64,000 nucleotides of DNA from Amycolatopsis jiangsuensis (GTDB taxonomy: Bacteria > Actinomycetota > Actinomycetes > Mycobacteriales > Pseudonocardiaceae): contig NZ_JACHMG010000001.1 of NCBI RefSeq assembly GCF_014204865.1, forward strand, positions 3,932,501-3,996,500, read 5' to 3'. Shown in pieces: positions 26,178 to 34,627 of the stretch. The position numbers and the translations under genes are program-made. The notes beneath the pieces were generated by a model that was given only the letters and a program-made list of their open reading frames with translations, had not been told where the DNA came from and made no database searches. The first letter of the stretch is position 1. Every line of letters starts with the position of its first letter.

Positions 26178-26939
26178 ATGACTTCCTTCGTCACCACCGC
26201 TGTTCCGTACGTCAATGCCGAACCGCACCTGGGGCACGCACTGGAGCTGGTCCAGGCCGACGTGCTCGCCCGGCACCGACGTTCGCGGGGGCGTCCCGTC
26301 CGCTTCCAGACCGGCACCGACGACAACGCGCTGAAGAACGTGACCGCGGCCAAGGCGGCCGGTGTGCCGGTACGGGAGTTCGTGGACCGGGGCGCCGCCC
26401 TGCGCGACTACGAGGGCCGGTACTGCGCGGGCTGCGAGCAGTTCTACGCCGAGGCCGAACTGGTCGCCGGGCGTTGTCCCGAGCACGGTGTCCCACCGGA
26501 ACCGGTGACCGAGCGGAACTGGTTCTTCCGCCTGTCCCGCTACGCCGATCGGTTGCCAGACACCATTTCGTGCAAGACTGTCTCACCGTGCGTGGCGCCA
26601 GGAGTGCGCGCACGCACTCGGGGACACGGACTTCACCGAGGCGCGGCTGATCGCCCGGGCCGATCAGGAGCTGGCCAACGGCCTGGGCAATCTGGTGCAC
26701 CGCGTGCTGACTCGCGCCCATCGGCGCCGGGACGGCCGGATCGCCGGGGCTCCGCCACTGGCGAGCGTCACCGAACTTCCCGGACGGATCGGGTCCTCGG
26801 CACCGTGGCCGGCACCTGCCGGGCGCTTGCCGTCGAACTCGCGCCGTTCCTCCCGGATGGAGCCGAGCGGCTGCGGATTCAGGTGGCACAGGGCACCATC
26901 GCCCACGGACCGGTGCGGGTGTTCCCGCGCCTGGCCTAG
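26178..26939 (+). pseudogene. Methionyl-tRNA synthetase paralogue, internally deleted
   Basis: The first 130 codons read as a class I methionyl-tRNA synthetase: TTAVPYVNAEPHLGHALE with the HIGH-like motif HLGH, TGTDDNALKN, and the zinc-finger region RYCAGCEQFYAEAELVAGRCPEHG. After RLSRYADRL (about 26560) homology stops. About 55 unrelated bases follow. The anticodon-domain segment DTDFTEARLIARADQELANGLGNLVHRV (about 26622-26705) then resumes in a different frame, and the C-terminus (CRALAVELAPFLPDG) returns to the first frame. Most of the catalytic domain, including KMSKS, is missing. It cannot be an active synthetase. It looks like a decayed second metG copy. Confidence 0.85.
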
Positions 26940-26962
26940 CTCGATCGGAGGAGAAACCCACC

Positions 26963-28084
26963 ATGGTGGAAGTGTCGCGGGAACAGGCGCTGGCCTACCG
27001 GATCGCCGAGCACGGCCTGCACCGGCCCGTCGAGGACGTGAACGCGCTGCCGTTGCTGGACCTCGGCCTGCAGGACAGCCTGCGGGACACCGCGCTGCTT
27101 TCGCTCGCCGCACGGGTTCCCGGGCCGGTCACGCCGGGAGCGCTCACCACCGACCCGCGGCTCGCCCTCGTGTGGTCGCACCGCGGCGCGCCGCATTTCC
27201 ACCGCCGGACCGACCTTCCGGAGCTGGCGGCGTCGCTGGTTCCGCTCGACGATGCTGATGCGCTGTCCAGGATGTTGTGGCAACGCAAGGAACTCCAGCA
27301 GACCGAACTGTCCGCAGTGGACGTTCTCTTCACCACCGCGCGGGCGATCCGCACGGTGGTGAAGGGGCCGATTACCAAAGGCGCGGTGAGTACGGCGATC
27401 ACGAAACTGCTGCCACCGTCGTTCGCCCGGTGGTGCCGTGTCTGCGGCGCCACCCATGTGCACGAGCAGCTCATGCGGCTGGCGACCATCCACGCTGGAG
27501 TGCGGCTGGAAGCGGACCGGCGCCCGGCGACGCTCGCCCCGCTGGAGGACCGCGGCCGGCCGGCGACCCGCCCGTCCCCGGCGGCCACTGCCCGGGTTCT
27601 GGAGCGGTACCTGCGATTCAACGGACCGGCGACGCCCGGGGACGCGGCCGGGTTCACCGGCTCCGCGCGCGCGAGCGTGACCGGGATCTGGCCCGCGGAC
27701 CGGCTCACCGAGGTCCACATGGCCGGGCGGCGCGCCTTCGTGCCCACGGATCGGCTGTCCGCGCTGGAAAACCCGCCGACCCCCGAAGGGGTGCGCCTGC
27801 TGCCGCCTCTCGACCCGTTCACGCAGGGGCGCGACAAGGCGCTGCTCGTACCGAACAAGGGCCGCGCCAAGGAGGTCTGGAAGATCCTCGGCAGCCCCGG
27901 TGCGCTGCTGGTGAACGGCGAGATCCCGGGCGTCTGGCGGACGAAGGCGAGCGGCAAGCGGCTGACGTTCACCATCACCGCGTTCGATCCGCTGCACGGT
28001 GCCGTTCGCGCGGAAGCGGAAGCGGAGGCCGCACGGGTGGCTACTGCTCGTGGTTTTCCGGATTTTGTCGTGGCCTGGACTTAG
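26963..28084 (+). CDS. Winged-helix DNA-binding protein, AlkZ/YcaQ-like
   Basis: The protein has 373 residues and matches the HTH_42 superfamily of AlkZ-type DNA glycosylases, which unhook interstrand crosslinks and remove bulky alkyl lesions. Recognisable parts are REQALAYRIAEHGL at the N-terminus, ALTTDPRLALVWSHRGAPHFHRR, and the C-terminal RLLPPLDPFTQGRDKALLVP followed by KEVWKILGSPGALLVNGEIPG. The QxQ/QxD catalytic motif of confirmed AlkZ enzymes is not obvious, so glycosylase activity is uncertain. The start ATG has GGAGGAG upstream. The next gene follows after nine bases, suggesting an operon. Confidence 0.82.
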   Translation: MVEVSREQALAYRIAEHGLHRPVEDVNALPLLDLGLQDSLRDTALLSLAARVPGPVTPGALTTDPRLALVWSHRGAPHFHRRTDLPELAASLVPLDDADALSRMLWQRKELQQTELSAVDVLFTTARAIRTVVKGPITKGAVSTAITKLLPPSFARWCRVCGATHVHEQLMRLATIHAGVRLEADRRPATLAPLEDRGRPATRPSPAATARVLERYLRFNGPATPGDAAGFTGSARASVTGIWPADRLTEVHMAGRRAFVPTDRLSALENPPTPEGVRLLPPLDPFTQGRDKALLVPNKGRAKEVWKILGSPGALLVNGEIPGVWRTKASGKRLTFTITAFDPLHGAVRAEAEAEAARVATARGFPDFVVAWT

Positions 28085-28093
28085 AGTCGGCGC

Positions 28094-29050
28094 ATGACGG
28101 TACTCACCTGGCTGCTCGATTCCGATCCGGCATTGCGCTGGCAGGTCGAACGGGACCTGGCCGGCGCCGCACCGGAGGTGTGGGAAGCGACCCGGGCACG
28201 CGTGGCGACAGAGGGGTTCGGCGCGCGGCTGCTGGCGCTTCAGGGGTCCGACGGTCAATGGGCAGGCGGTGCGTACTTCCCCGCCGATTTCGCTTCCCGC
28301 GCACAGAAAACCGGCCAGCCGTGGACGGCGACCACGTGGTCACTGTGCTCCCTGCGGGAATGGGGCGTGGACGCCTCGGCGCTGCGCGGCACGGCCGAGC
28401 TGCTGGCCGAGAACAGCCGCTGGGAATACGAGGACCTGCCGTACTGGGGTGGCGAGGTCGACTGCTGCGTCAACGCCTGGACGCTGGCGAACGGCCTCTG
28501 GCTCGGCGTCGACGTCAGCGGGCTCGTCGAGTGGTTCGTCGAGCACCAGCTGCCCGACGGCGGCTGGAACTGCGAATGGGTCGAGGGCTCCACCCGCTCC
28601 TCCTTCCATTCCACCCTCAATTCGCTGAAAGGCCTCCTCGCCTGTCACCAAGCGACCGGCGGAACGGGCGCCACCCTGGCCGCGCAACGCGCCGGGGAGG
28701 AGTACCTGCTGGAGCGCGCGCTCATCCGGCGGCGGTCCACCGGCGAGCAGGTGGGCCCGTGGGTGGAGCGCTTCGGGTACCCGTTCCGCTGGCTCTACAG
28801 CCTGCTCAACGCCGCTTCGTACCTCCGCGAAGCGAGCCTCCTCACGGGCGCGCCACCGGATCCGCGGATGACGGAAGCGATCGAACGCATCCGCGCGGCC
28901 CGGCAACCCGACGGCCGATGGCTCCAAAATGGACCGTTACCCGGCGACGTGTGGTTCGAGACCGACGCACCGGCGGGCGAACCGTCGAAGTGGCTGACCC
29001 TGCACGGAAGCCGGGTCCTCGACTGGTGGGAGCAGACCCGGGTCTCGTGA
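28094..29050 (+). CDS. Alpha/alpha-toroid (squalene cyclase/prenyltransferase-like) protein
   Basis: The protein has 318 residues, about half the length of squalene-hopene cyclases. It contains repeated QW-like motifs: LALQGSDGQWAGG near residue 50, HQLPDGGWNCEWVEGS near 155, and ARQPDGRWLQNG near 275. These are the helix-pair turns of alpha/alpha toroids. The DXDD protonation motif of class II terpene cyclases is not visible, so catalysis of squalene cyclisation is unlikely. It is co-transcribed with the AlkZ-like gene upstream. Function is unknown. Confidence 0.75.
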   Translation: MTVLTWLLDSDPALRWQVERDLAGAAPEVWEATRARVATEGFGARLLALQGSDGQWAGGAYFPADFASRAQKTGQPWTATTWSLCSLREWGVDASALRGTAELLAENSRWEYEDLPYWGGEVDCCVNAWTLANGLWLGVDVSGLVEWFVEHQLPDGGWNCEWVEGSTRSSFHSTLNSLKGLLACHQATGGTGATLAAQRAGEEYLLERALIRRRSTGEQVGPWVERFGYPFRWLYSLLNAASYLREASLLTGAPPDPRMTEAIERIRAARQPDGRWLQNGPLPGDVWFETDAPAGEPSKWLTLHGSRVLDWWEQTRVS

Positions 29051-29087
29051 GCGGTGGCGACTCCCCGCGTACCAGATGCAAGGCCGG

Positions 29088-30428
29088 CTACCGGGTCAGC
29101 ACCGCTCCGACCTCCGGAATCCGGTTCATGTAGCCGGTCACCAGCGCGTCGGCCACGGCCACGCTGTCCACCAGCGGGTGCAGCGCGAACGCTTTGCGCG
29201 CAGCGACTTTCGAACCGCTGAGCGCGGCGCCGATGATGTGCCGCTCGACGTCCTTCACCTGCGACATCAAGCCCAGCTGGTGGAGGTCGGGCCGGGCGGT
29301 GGTCAACGGGTGGACACCGTTCGCGTCGACCATCGCCGGCACCTCGACCACCGCATCGGAGGGCAGGCCTCCGATCGTGCCGTTGTTGCGGACGTTGAGG
29401 ATCATCGTCTGCCGTTCGTTGCGGCTGATCGCGGCCATGACGCCGAGCGCGACTCCCGCGTAGCCCTGGTCTCCCTCGTCGCCGACGTCCTCGCGGCCGT
29501 CGCCGCGACGCGCCTCGGGCATGTACGTGGCGGAGCGCCGCGCCACGGTCGATCGCCACAGATCGGCGACCCCGACACCGTGCCCGCGGGCAGCACGGTA
29601 GAAATCCTCTTGGGACGCTTGGAGAAAATCGCCGCGGGTGGTGCCGGATTCGAGGATGTTGCGCACCGCGTCGCGGGTGAAGTAGTAGTAGAACAGGTAC
29701 TCGTTCGGCAGCACGCCGAGCGAACGGATCCACTCGCGGCCGAAGACCTTCCCCTCCTCCAGCGAGCCGAGCAGGTCGTCGTCGGCCAGCAGAGCGGGCA
29801 GCACGTCGCGGCCGTCGCAGAGGATCCGGCGCATCCAGCCGAGGTGGTTCAGCCCGACGTAGTCCAGCTGGATCCGCGCGGGGTCGAGCCGCAGCAGGTC
29901 CGCGACCCGGCGGCCGAGCCCGGACGGTGTGTCGCAGATGCCGAGCACGCGGTCGCCGAGCACCGCCTGCATCGCCTCGGTGATGATGCCGGCGGGGTTG
30001 GTGAAGTTCATGACGTAGGCGTGCGGCGCGAGTTCCTTGATCACTTCGGCCGCTTCGACCATCACCGGCACCGTGCGCAGCGCGTACGCCAGGCCGCCGG
30101 CACCCGTCGTCTCCTGGCCCAGCACCTCCAGCTCCAGCGCGACGTGTTCGTCGCAGCGCCTGCCCTCGAGGCCGCCGACGCGCAACGCGGCGAAGACGAA
30201 GTCGCTGCCGTCCACCGCGGCCCGCAGATTCGTGGTCGGCTTCAGCACCGGCGGATCCGGGAAGCCCGTGGCCATTTCGGTGAGGATCGCGACCATCGTG
30301 GCGAGTCGCTGCTCGTCGACGTCGTACAGCGCGACCTCGTCGACCCGCGGGGAACCCTGATCGCGCAGCAACGCCTGGTAGACGTTCGGCGTGCGGAATC
30401 CGCCACCGCCGAGCACGCACAGTTTCAT
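29088..30428 (-). CDS. Glycoside hydrolase family 4 (6-phospho-beta-glucosidase-like)
   Basis: The protein has 446 residues. GH4 enzymes cleave glycosides by an NAD+ and Mn2+-dependent redox-elimination route. The N-terminal Rossmann motif is LGGGGFRTP (residues 6-14). MNFTNPAGIITEA, GICDTPSG (metal-binding Cys) and GLNHLGW (catalytic-site His) are all present. Family members act on 6-phospho-glycosides or on free alpha-glycosides; this sequence resembles the phospho-beta-glucosidase branch. It overlaps the DeoR regulator by ATGA and faces an ABC sugar importer, kinase and secreted glycosidase across the promoter. Confidence 0.9.
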   Translation of the reverse strand: MKLCVLGGGGFRTPNVYQALLRDQGSPRVDEVALYDVDEQRLATMVAILTEMATGFPDPPVLKPTTNLRAAVDGSDFVFAALRVGGLEGRRCDEHVALELEVLGQETTGAGGLAYALRTVPVMVEAAEVIKELAPHAYVMNFTNPAGIITEAMQAVLGDRVLGICDTPSGLGRRVADLLRLDPARIQLDYVGLNHLGWMRRILCDGRDVLPALLADDDLLGSLEEGKVFGREWIRSLGVLPNEYLFYYYFTRDAVRNILESGTTRGDFLQASQEDFYRAARGHGVGVADLWRSTVARRSATYMPEARRGDGREDVGDEGDQGYAGVALGVMAAISRNERQTMILNVRNNGTIGGLPSDAVVEVPAMVDANGVHPLTTARPDLHQLGLMSQVKDVERHIIGAALSGSKVAARKAFALHPLVDSVAVADALVTGYMNRIPEVGAVLTR

Positions 30429-31201
30429 GCGACGACGACCTCTCCGCCCGCGGTGCGGCACAGGTCGAGCGTGGCCGCCGGGGCGCTCGTGGTGGTGACG
30501 AGCACGTCGATGTCCTCGAGTGAGCACAACCGCAGCGCGCCGGTGCCGGGGAACTTGGTTTCCGAGGCGAGCAGCACGACCTTGTCCGCGGCGGCGATCA
30601 TGGACTGCTTGATCGGAGCCTCCACCGCCATGTTGTCGACCACCGCGCCGCCGGGCCGCACGCCGGTGCAGGAAAGGAACACGAGGTCGGCGGTCACCTG
30701 GCGCAGCGCGAACTCGGTCAGCGAGCCGACCAGCGTGCGGTAGTTGCGGCGGACCACGCCGCCGAGCAGCACCACGCGGACCGTCCCGTCATCGCGCAGT
30801 TCGTCGAACACGGCCAGGTTCGAGGTGATCACCGTGATGTCCCGGCCGCGTAAGCGGCGGGCAAGGATCGGCGTGGTGGTGCCGATGTCGAGCAGCACCA
30901 CACTTCCGTCCGGCACCATCGCGGCCGCCGCGTCGGCCAGCCGGGTCTTGAGATCGACGTCGGTGGTCTCGTCGAACGGTTCCTCGACCTCCCCCGGCCC
31001 GCTGTCCTGCACGGTGGCGCGCGGTTTGAGCACCGCGCCGCCGTAGGTGCGGGTCAGCTCACCGTTGCGGTCGAGGATTTCCAGGTCGCGCCGGACGGTC
31101 GATTCGCTGACCGACAGCACTTCCGCCAGCTCCCGCACGGAGGCCGCGCCAGAGCTGCGCAGCGCGCGCATGATGTGGTCTTGCCGTTCCCGCAGGATCA
31201 T
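30425..31201 (-). CDS. DeoR/GlpR family sugar-locus regulator
   Basis: The protein has 258 residues. The DeoR winged helix is at residues 6-58 (VRELAEVLSVSESTVRRDLEILDRNGELTRTYGGAVL). A DeoR C-terminal sensor domain follows with VLLDIGTTTPILARRL and TVITSNLAVFDEL. Family members bind phosphorylated sugars and usually repress catabolic genes. It is translationally coupled to the GH4 gene and diverges from the kinase-ABC operon, so it probably controls both through the 200-base gap. The start is ATG 31201. Confidence 0.9.
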   Translation of the reverse strand: MILRERQDHIMRALRSSGAASVRELAEVLSVSESTVRRDLEILDRNGELTRTYGGAVLKPRATVQDSGPGEVEEPFDETTDVDLKTRLADAAAAMVPDGSVVLLDIGTTTPILARRLRGRDITVITSNLAVFDELRDDGTVRVVLLGGVVRRNYRTLVGSLTEFALRQVTADLVFLSCTGVRPGGAVVDNMAVEAPIKQSMIAAADKVVLLASETKFPGTGALRLCSLEDIDVLVTTTSAPAATLDLCRTAGGEVVVA

Positions 31202-31256
31202 GCCGCCACTCTAGCGCGTTCTGCGCGAGTTTGAGCAACTTCGAGCAGGCCCGACC

Positions 31257-31289
31257 GACCGAGTCGCGCAGACTTAACAAAACTCGGTC
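31257..31289. promoter_or_regulatory. Candidate DeoR operator
   Basis: The perfect 8-bp inverted repeat GACCGAGT (31257-31264) and ACTCGGTC (31282-31289), separated by 17 bases, lies between the divergent deoR and kinase starts. The spacer includes ACTTAACAAA, the most AT-rich part of the gap. The link to the DeoR protein is inferred from position. Confidence 0.45.
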
Positions 31290-31401
31290 AAACGGGTACC
31301 GTCCTGCGCACAGTCGAGCGTCATGCCGGGCATCGGATGCTGAAGTTCGCGCAAACCCGCCCAGTATCGCCCGGAAACTCCGCAACGACGAGGAGGGTTT
31401 C

Positions 31402-32370
31402 GTGGCCGCAGCAGGCCCCACCGCGGGTACTGACCTGCTCTTCACCGGCGACGTGTTCTGTGACCTGGTGTTCGCCGGCGTCGAGGTGCCCGAGATCGGC
31501 GCCGAGGTCTACGCGCAGGGTTTCGCGATCACGCCGGGCGGCGTGGCGACCCGCGCGTTCGCGGCGGCGCGGGCCGGTGCCACGACGAAAATCCTCGGCC
31601 GGCTCGGCGACGATCCGCTCGGCGCGCACGTGCTCGCCGTCCTCGCCGCCGAACCCGACCTCGGCACCGACCTGATCGACCAGGTCGCGGGGCAGACCCC
31701 GGTCAGCGTCTCGCTCACCGGCAGCCGCGACCGCAGCTTCGTCACCTATCGGGAGCCGCTCGGCTCGCGCGAACTCCCGGACGACCACGGCCCGATCGGC
31801 GCGGTGCATGTCGGGGTCGAGCAGAAGCTCCCGGCCTGGGTCGCGCGCCTGCGTGACGCGGGAACCACGATCGTCGGCGGCGTCGGCTGGGACCACACTG
31901 GACAGTGGGCGGCCGAAGTGCTGGACCGGCTCGCCGAGGTGGACGTCTTCGTGCCGAACGACGTGGAGGCGATGCGGTACACCCGCACCGACGACGCGGT
32001 GTCGGCCGCGAAGGTGCTCGCCGAACGGGTTCCGCTCGCCATCGTCACCCGCGGACGGGACGGCGCGGTCGCCGTCGACTCCGCGACCGGCGCGATGACC
32101 GAGGTTCCCTCGATCCCGGTCGACGTGGTCGACTCGACCGGGGCGGGAGACGTGTTCGTGGCGACGTTCATGGCCGCCGCCCGTTACGACTGGACGCTGA
32201 CCGAGCGGTTGCGCTTCGCGGCTCTCAACGCCGCGATCTCCGTCACCGGGCACGGCGGAGCCGTCAGCGCGCCGCGTCCCGGCGAGCTCGCCGCCTTCCT
32301 GCACGAACACCGCCCGGACGGCGACTGGTCCTTCGCCGGTCTCGCGACCACCCGAGGAGAGGATCGATGA
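31402..32370 (+). CDS. PfkB family carbohydrate kinase
   Basis: The protein has 322 residues of the ribokinase fold. LLFTGDVFCDLVF at the start and FAITPGGVATRAFAAARAGATTKILGRLGDDPLG (PfkB signature 1) are present. The C-terminal signature VDSTGAGDVFVATFMAA includes the catalytic Asp and anion hole. It should phosphorylate a sugar, perhaps producing the substrate of the GH4 enzyme or its product. The start is GTG 31402 with AGGAGGG just upstream; earlier in-frame ATG codons give an unlikely N-terminal extension. It overlaps the binding-protein gene (ATGATGA). Confidence 0.88.
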   Translation: MAAAGPTAGTDLLFTGDVFCDLVFAGVEVPEIGAEVYAQGFAITPGGVATRAFAAARAGATTKILGRLGDDPLGAHVLAVLAAEPDLGTDLIDQVAGQTPVSVSLTGSRDRSFVTYREPLGSRELPDDHGPIGAVHVGVEQKLPAWVARLRDAGTTIVGGVGWDHTGQWAAEVLDRLAEVDVFVPNDVEAMRYTRTDDAVSAAKVLAERVPLAIVTRGRDGAVAVDSATGAMTEVPSIPVDVVDSTGAGDVFVATFMAAARYDWTLTERLRFAALNAAISVTGHGGAVSAPRPGELAAFLHEHRPDGDWSFAGLATTRGEDR

Positions 32371-33704
32371 TGAACCGCCGCACCACGGTTCCCCTGCTGG
32401 CCGCCGCCGCGCTCGTCGTCTCGCTGACGTCGTGCGCGCCCGGCGGCTCCGCGCCCGCCGCCGCCGACCTGGGTCCGGTGTCCAAGAACGTCGGCACCGA
32501 GAAGATCACCCTCACGGTCTGGGACCAGAACACCGACCAGGGCATCGACCGTGCGCAACGGGAGCTCAACAAGGCCTTCGAGCAGAAGTACCCGAACGTC
32601 ACCATCGATCGCGTTTCCCGTGCCTTCAACGATTACAAGGCCACGCTGAAACTCGCGCTCTCCGGCGAGCAGCCGCCTGACGTCGTGCAAGCGAACCAGG
32701 GTTACCCGGACATGGGTGCCTTCGTGAAGGCCGGGCTCCTGCGTTCGCTCGACGATTACGCCAAACTGTACGGGTGGGACCGGTACTACCCGGCGAGCCT
32801 GCTGAAACTCAATTCCTTCTCCCGTGACGGCAAAAACTGGCAGGGCGACCAGCTCTACGGCATCTCGCAGACCGGCGAGCTGATCGGGCTGTACTACAAC
32901 CCTTCGGTGCTGGCGAAGGCGGGGATCGACCATCCACCGGCCACTGTGGACGAGCTGACCGCGGACCTCGCGAAGGTCAAGACGACCGGCACGGTGCCGC
33001 TCAGCTACGGGGATCTCGAGAAATATCCGGGCATCCACCTCTACGGTTTCCTGCTGTCCGCGCTCGCCGGCCGCGACAAGGTCAACGACCTGGTCAAATC
33101 GGCCGACGGCTCGTGGACCGGTCCGGAGGCGACCAAGGCCGCGCACACCCTGCAGGGCTGGCAGCGCGCCGGGTACCTGACCACCGGCGCGAACGGCATC
33201 AGCATCGACGACGCCGTTTCCTCTTTCCACAACGGGAAGTCCGCGTTCCTGGTCGCCGGCACCTGGTTCGAGGCCGACGCGCAGTCCCCGGACGCCCGGT
33301 TCACCGCGCTCACCCCGCCCGGTTCGCCGAACCCGGTCACCATGGGCGGCGAGGGCGTTTCCTGGGCCGTCACCACGAAAAGCCGTCATGCCGACGCCGC
33401 CGCGGCCTACGTCGACTTCATCGCGGGCAAATCCACCGCCGAGCAACTCTCGAAAGCCGGCAACCTGCCCATTGTGGAGCCGCGCACCCACGCGACCGGC
33501 GGGCTGGCCGAGGACATCGGGCACACCTACACCACGATCTCGAAAGCGGACGGGATCGCGCCCTACCTCGACTACACCACGCCGACCTTCTACACCACGC
33601 TGTCCGCCGCGCTGCAAGACCTCGTCGCGGGGCAGAAGACGCCGGAGCAGTTCACCCAGGCACTGGAACAGGACTACACCGAGTTCAAGAAGACCCGCGG
33701 ATGA
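32367..33704 (+). CDS. ABC sugar transporter, substrate-binding lipoprotein
   Basis: The protein has 445 residues of the extracellular solute-binding protein family 1. A signal peptide ends in the lipobox LTSC, making Cys 23 the lipidated residue. The mature domain has ITLTVWDQNTDQGIDRAQRELNKAFEQKYPNV and the usual GELIGLYYNPSVLAKAGI. It delivers a sugar to the two permeases encoded directly downstream. The substrate cannot be read from sequence. The context (GH4 enzyme, secreted clan-A glycosidase) suggests an oligosaccharide. No ATPase gene is in the operon; a shared MsiK-like ATPase elsewhere is the normal solution in actinobacteria. Confidence 0.92.
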   Translation: MMNRRTTVPLLAAAALVVSLTSCAPGGSAPAAADLGPVSKNVGTEKITLTVWDQNTDQGIDRAQRELNKAFEQKYPNVTIDRVSRAFNDYKATLKLALSGEQPPDVVQANQGYPDMGAFVKAGLLRSLDDYAKLYGWDRYYPASLLKLNSFSRDGKNWQGDQLYGISQTGELIGLYYNPSVLAKAGIDHPPATVDELTADLAKVKTTGTVPLSYGDLEKYPGIHLYGFLLSALAGRDKVNDLVKSADGSWTGPEATKAAHTLQGWQRAGYLTTGANGISIDDAVSSFHNGKSAFLVAGTWFEADAQSPDARFTALTPPGSPNPVTMGGEGVSWAVTTKSRHADAAAAYVDFIAGKSTAEQLSKAGNLPIVEPRTHATGGLAEDIGHTYTTISKADGIAPYLDYTTPTFYTTLSAALQDLVAGQKTPEQFTQALEQDYTEFKKTRG

Positions 33705-34627
33705 CCATGCTGCGCGAGAAGAGCCCCGAACGCATCCCAGCGCCGCAGGTCCGCAGGAGCCGCCGCAAGAGCCGGGCGGGGTTCTTCTACGTCCTGCCCG
33801 CGCTCGTGGTCTTCGGGCTCTTCCTCGGATACCCGCTGCTGCAAACGCTGCAGTACTCGTTCTACGACTGGGACGGGCTTTCCGCCTCGACCTGGGCCGG
33901 CTTCAGCAACTACTTCTCGGTCTTCACCGACGCCGCGCTGCGCGACGCCTTCGGCCACGCGCTGGTGCTCATGCTGTTCTACGCGGTGGTGCCGATTGTC
34001 CTCGCGTTGTTCCTGACCGCTCTCATTTCCCGAGCGAACCGCTTGCGCGGCATGGGTTTCTTTCGCACGGTGCTGTTCCTGCCCCAGGTGATCTCGTCCG
34101 TGGTCGTGGCGACGATCTGGGTGTCGATCTACTCGCCGGACGGGCTGCTCAACGGGTTCCTGCGGATGGTCGGGCTCGGCTCGGTGACCCGGGTGTGGCT
34201 TTCCGACTATTCGCTCGCCCTGCCCGCGATCGGGTTCGTGGGAACCTGGGTCAACGTCGGGCTGTGCCTCGTCCTGTTCCTGTCCGGAGTCGGCACCATC
34301 GAGCCGTCTCTGTTCGAAGCGGCGCAGCTCGACGGCGCGAGGGCCGGACGCCAGTTCTTCGCGATCACCCTGCCCTCGCTGCGAGGACAGATCGCCGTCG
34401 CACTGACGCTCACGGTGGTCTCGGCGCTCAAGACGTTCGACCTGGTCTACGTGACGACTTCGGGCGGGCCGGGTACTTCGACCACCGTCCCCGCGTTCGA
34501 GGCGTACAACCGGGCCTTCACCACCGGGCAGGTCGGTTCGGGAGCAGCGGTCGCGGTCGTGCTGACCGCCGTCATCATGATCGTGACAGCGCTCATCAAA
34601 CGAATCCAGCCGAAGGAGTCCGGATGA
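33701..34627 (+). CDS. ABC sugar transporter permease 1
   Basis: The protein has 308 residues with six membrane helices of the MalF/LplB type. The N-terminus is basic (RRSRRKSRAG), followed by FFYVLPALVVFGLFLGYPLLQTLQYSFYDW. The EAA loop that contacts the ATPase is SLFEAAQLDGARAGRQFFAITLPSLRG. ATG 33701 overlaps the binding-protein stop (ATGA); ATG 33707 is a second option. It forms a heterodimer with the next permease. Confidence 0.92.
   Translation: MTMLREKSPERIPAPQVRRSRRKSRAGFFYVLPALVVFGLFLGYPLLQTLQYSFYDWDGLSASTWAGFSNYFSVFTDAALRDAFGHALVLMLFYAVVPIVLALFLTALISRANRLRGMGFFRTVLFLPQVISSVVVATIWVSIYSPDGLLNGFLRMVGLGSVTRVWLSDYSLALPAIGFVGTWVNVGLCLVLFLSGVGTIEPSLFEAAQLDGARAGRQFFAITLPSLRGQIAVALTLTVVSALKTFDLVYVTTSGGPGTSTTVPAFEAYNRAFTTGQVGSGAAVAVVLTAVIMIVTALIKRIQPKESG

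Noticed and set aside
28094..29050. Functional squalene or hopene cyclase
   Set aside because: Half the expected length and no DXDD motif; only the toroid repeats are present.
32184..33617. Long minus-strand frame opposite the sugar-binding lipoprotein
   Set aside because: Shadow of a gene with signal peptide, lipobox and family motifs on the plus strand.
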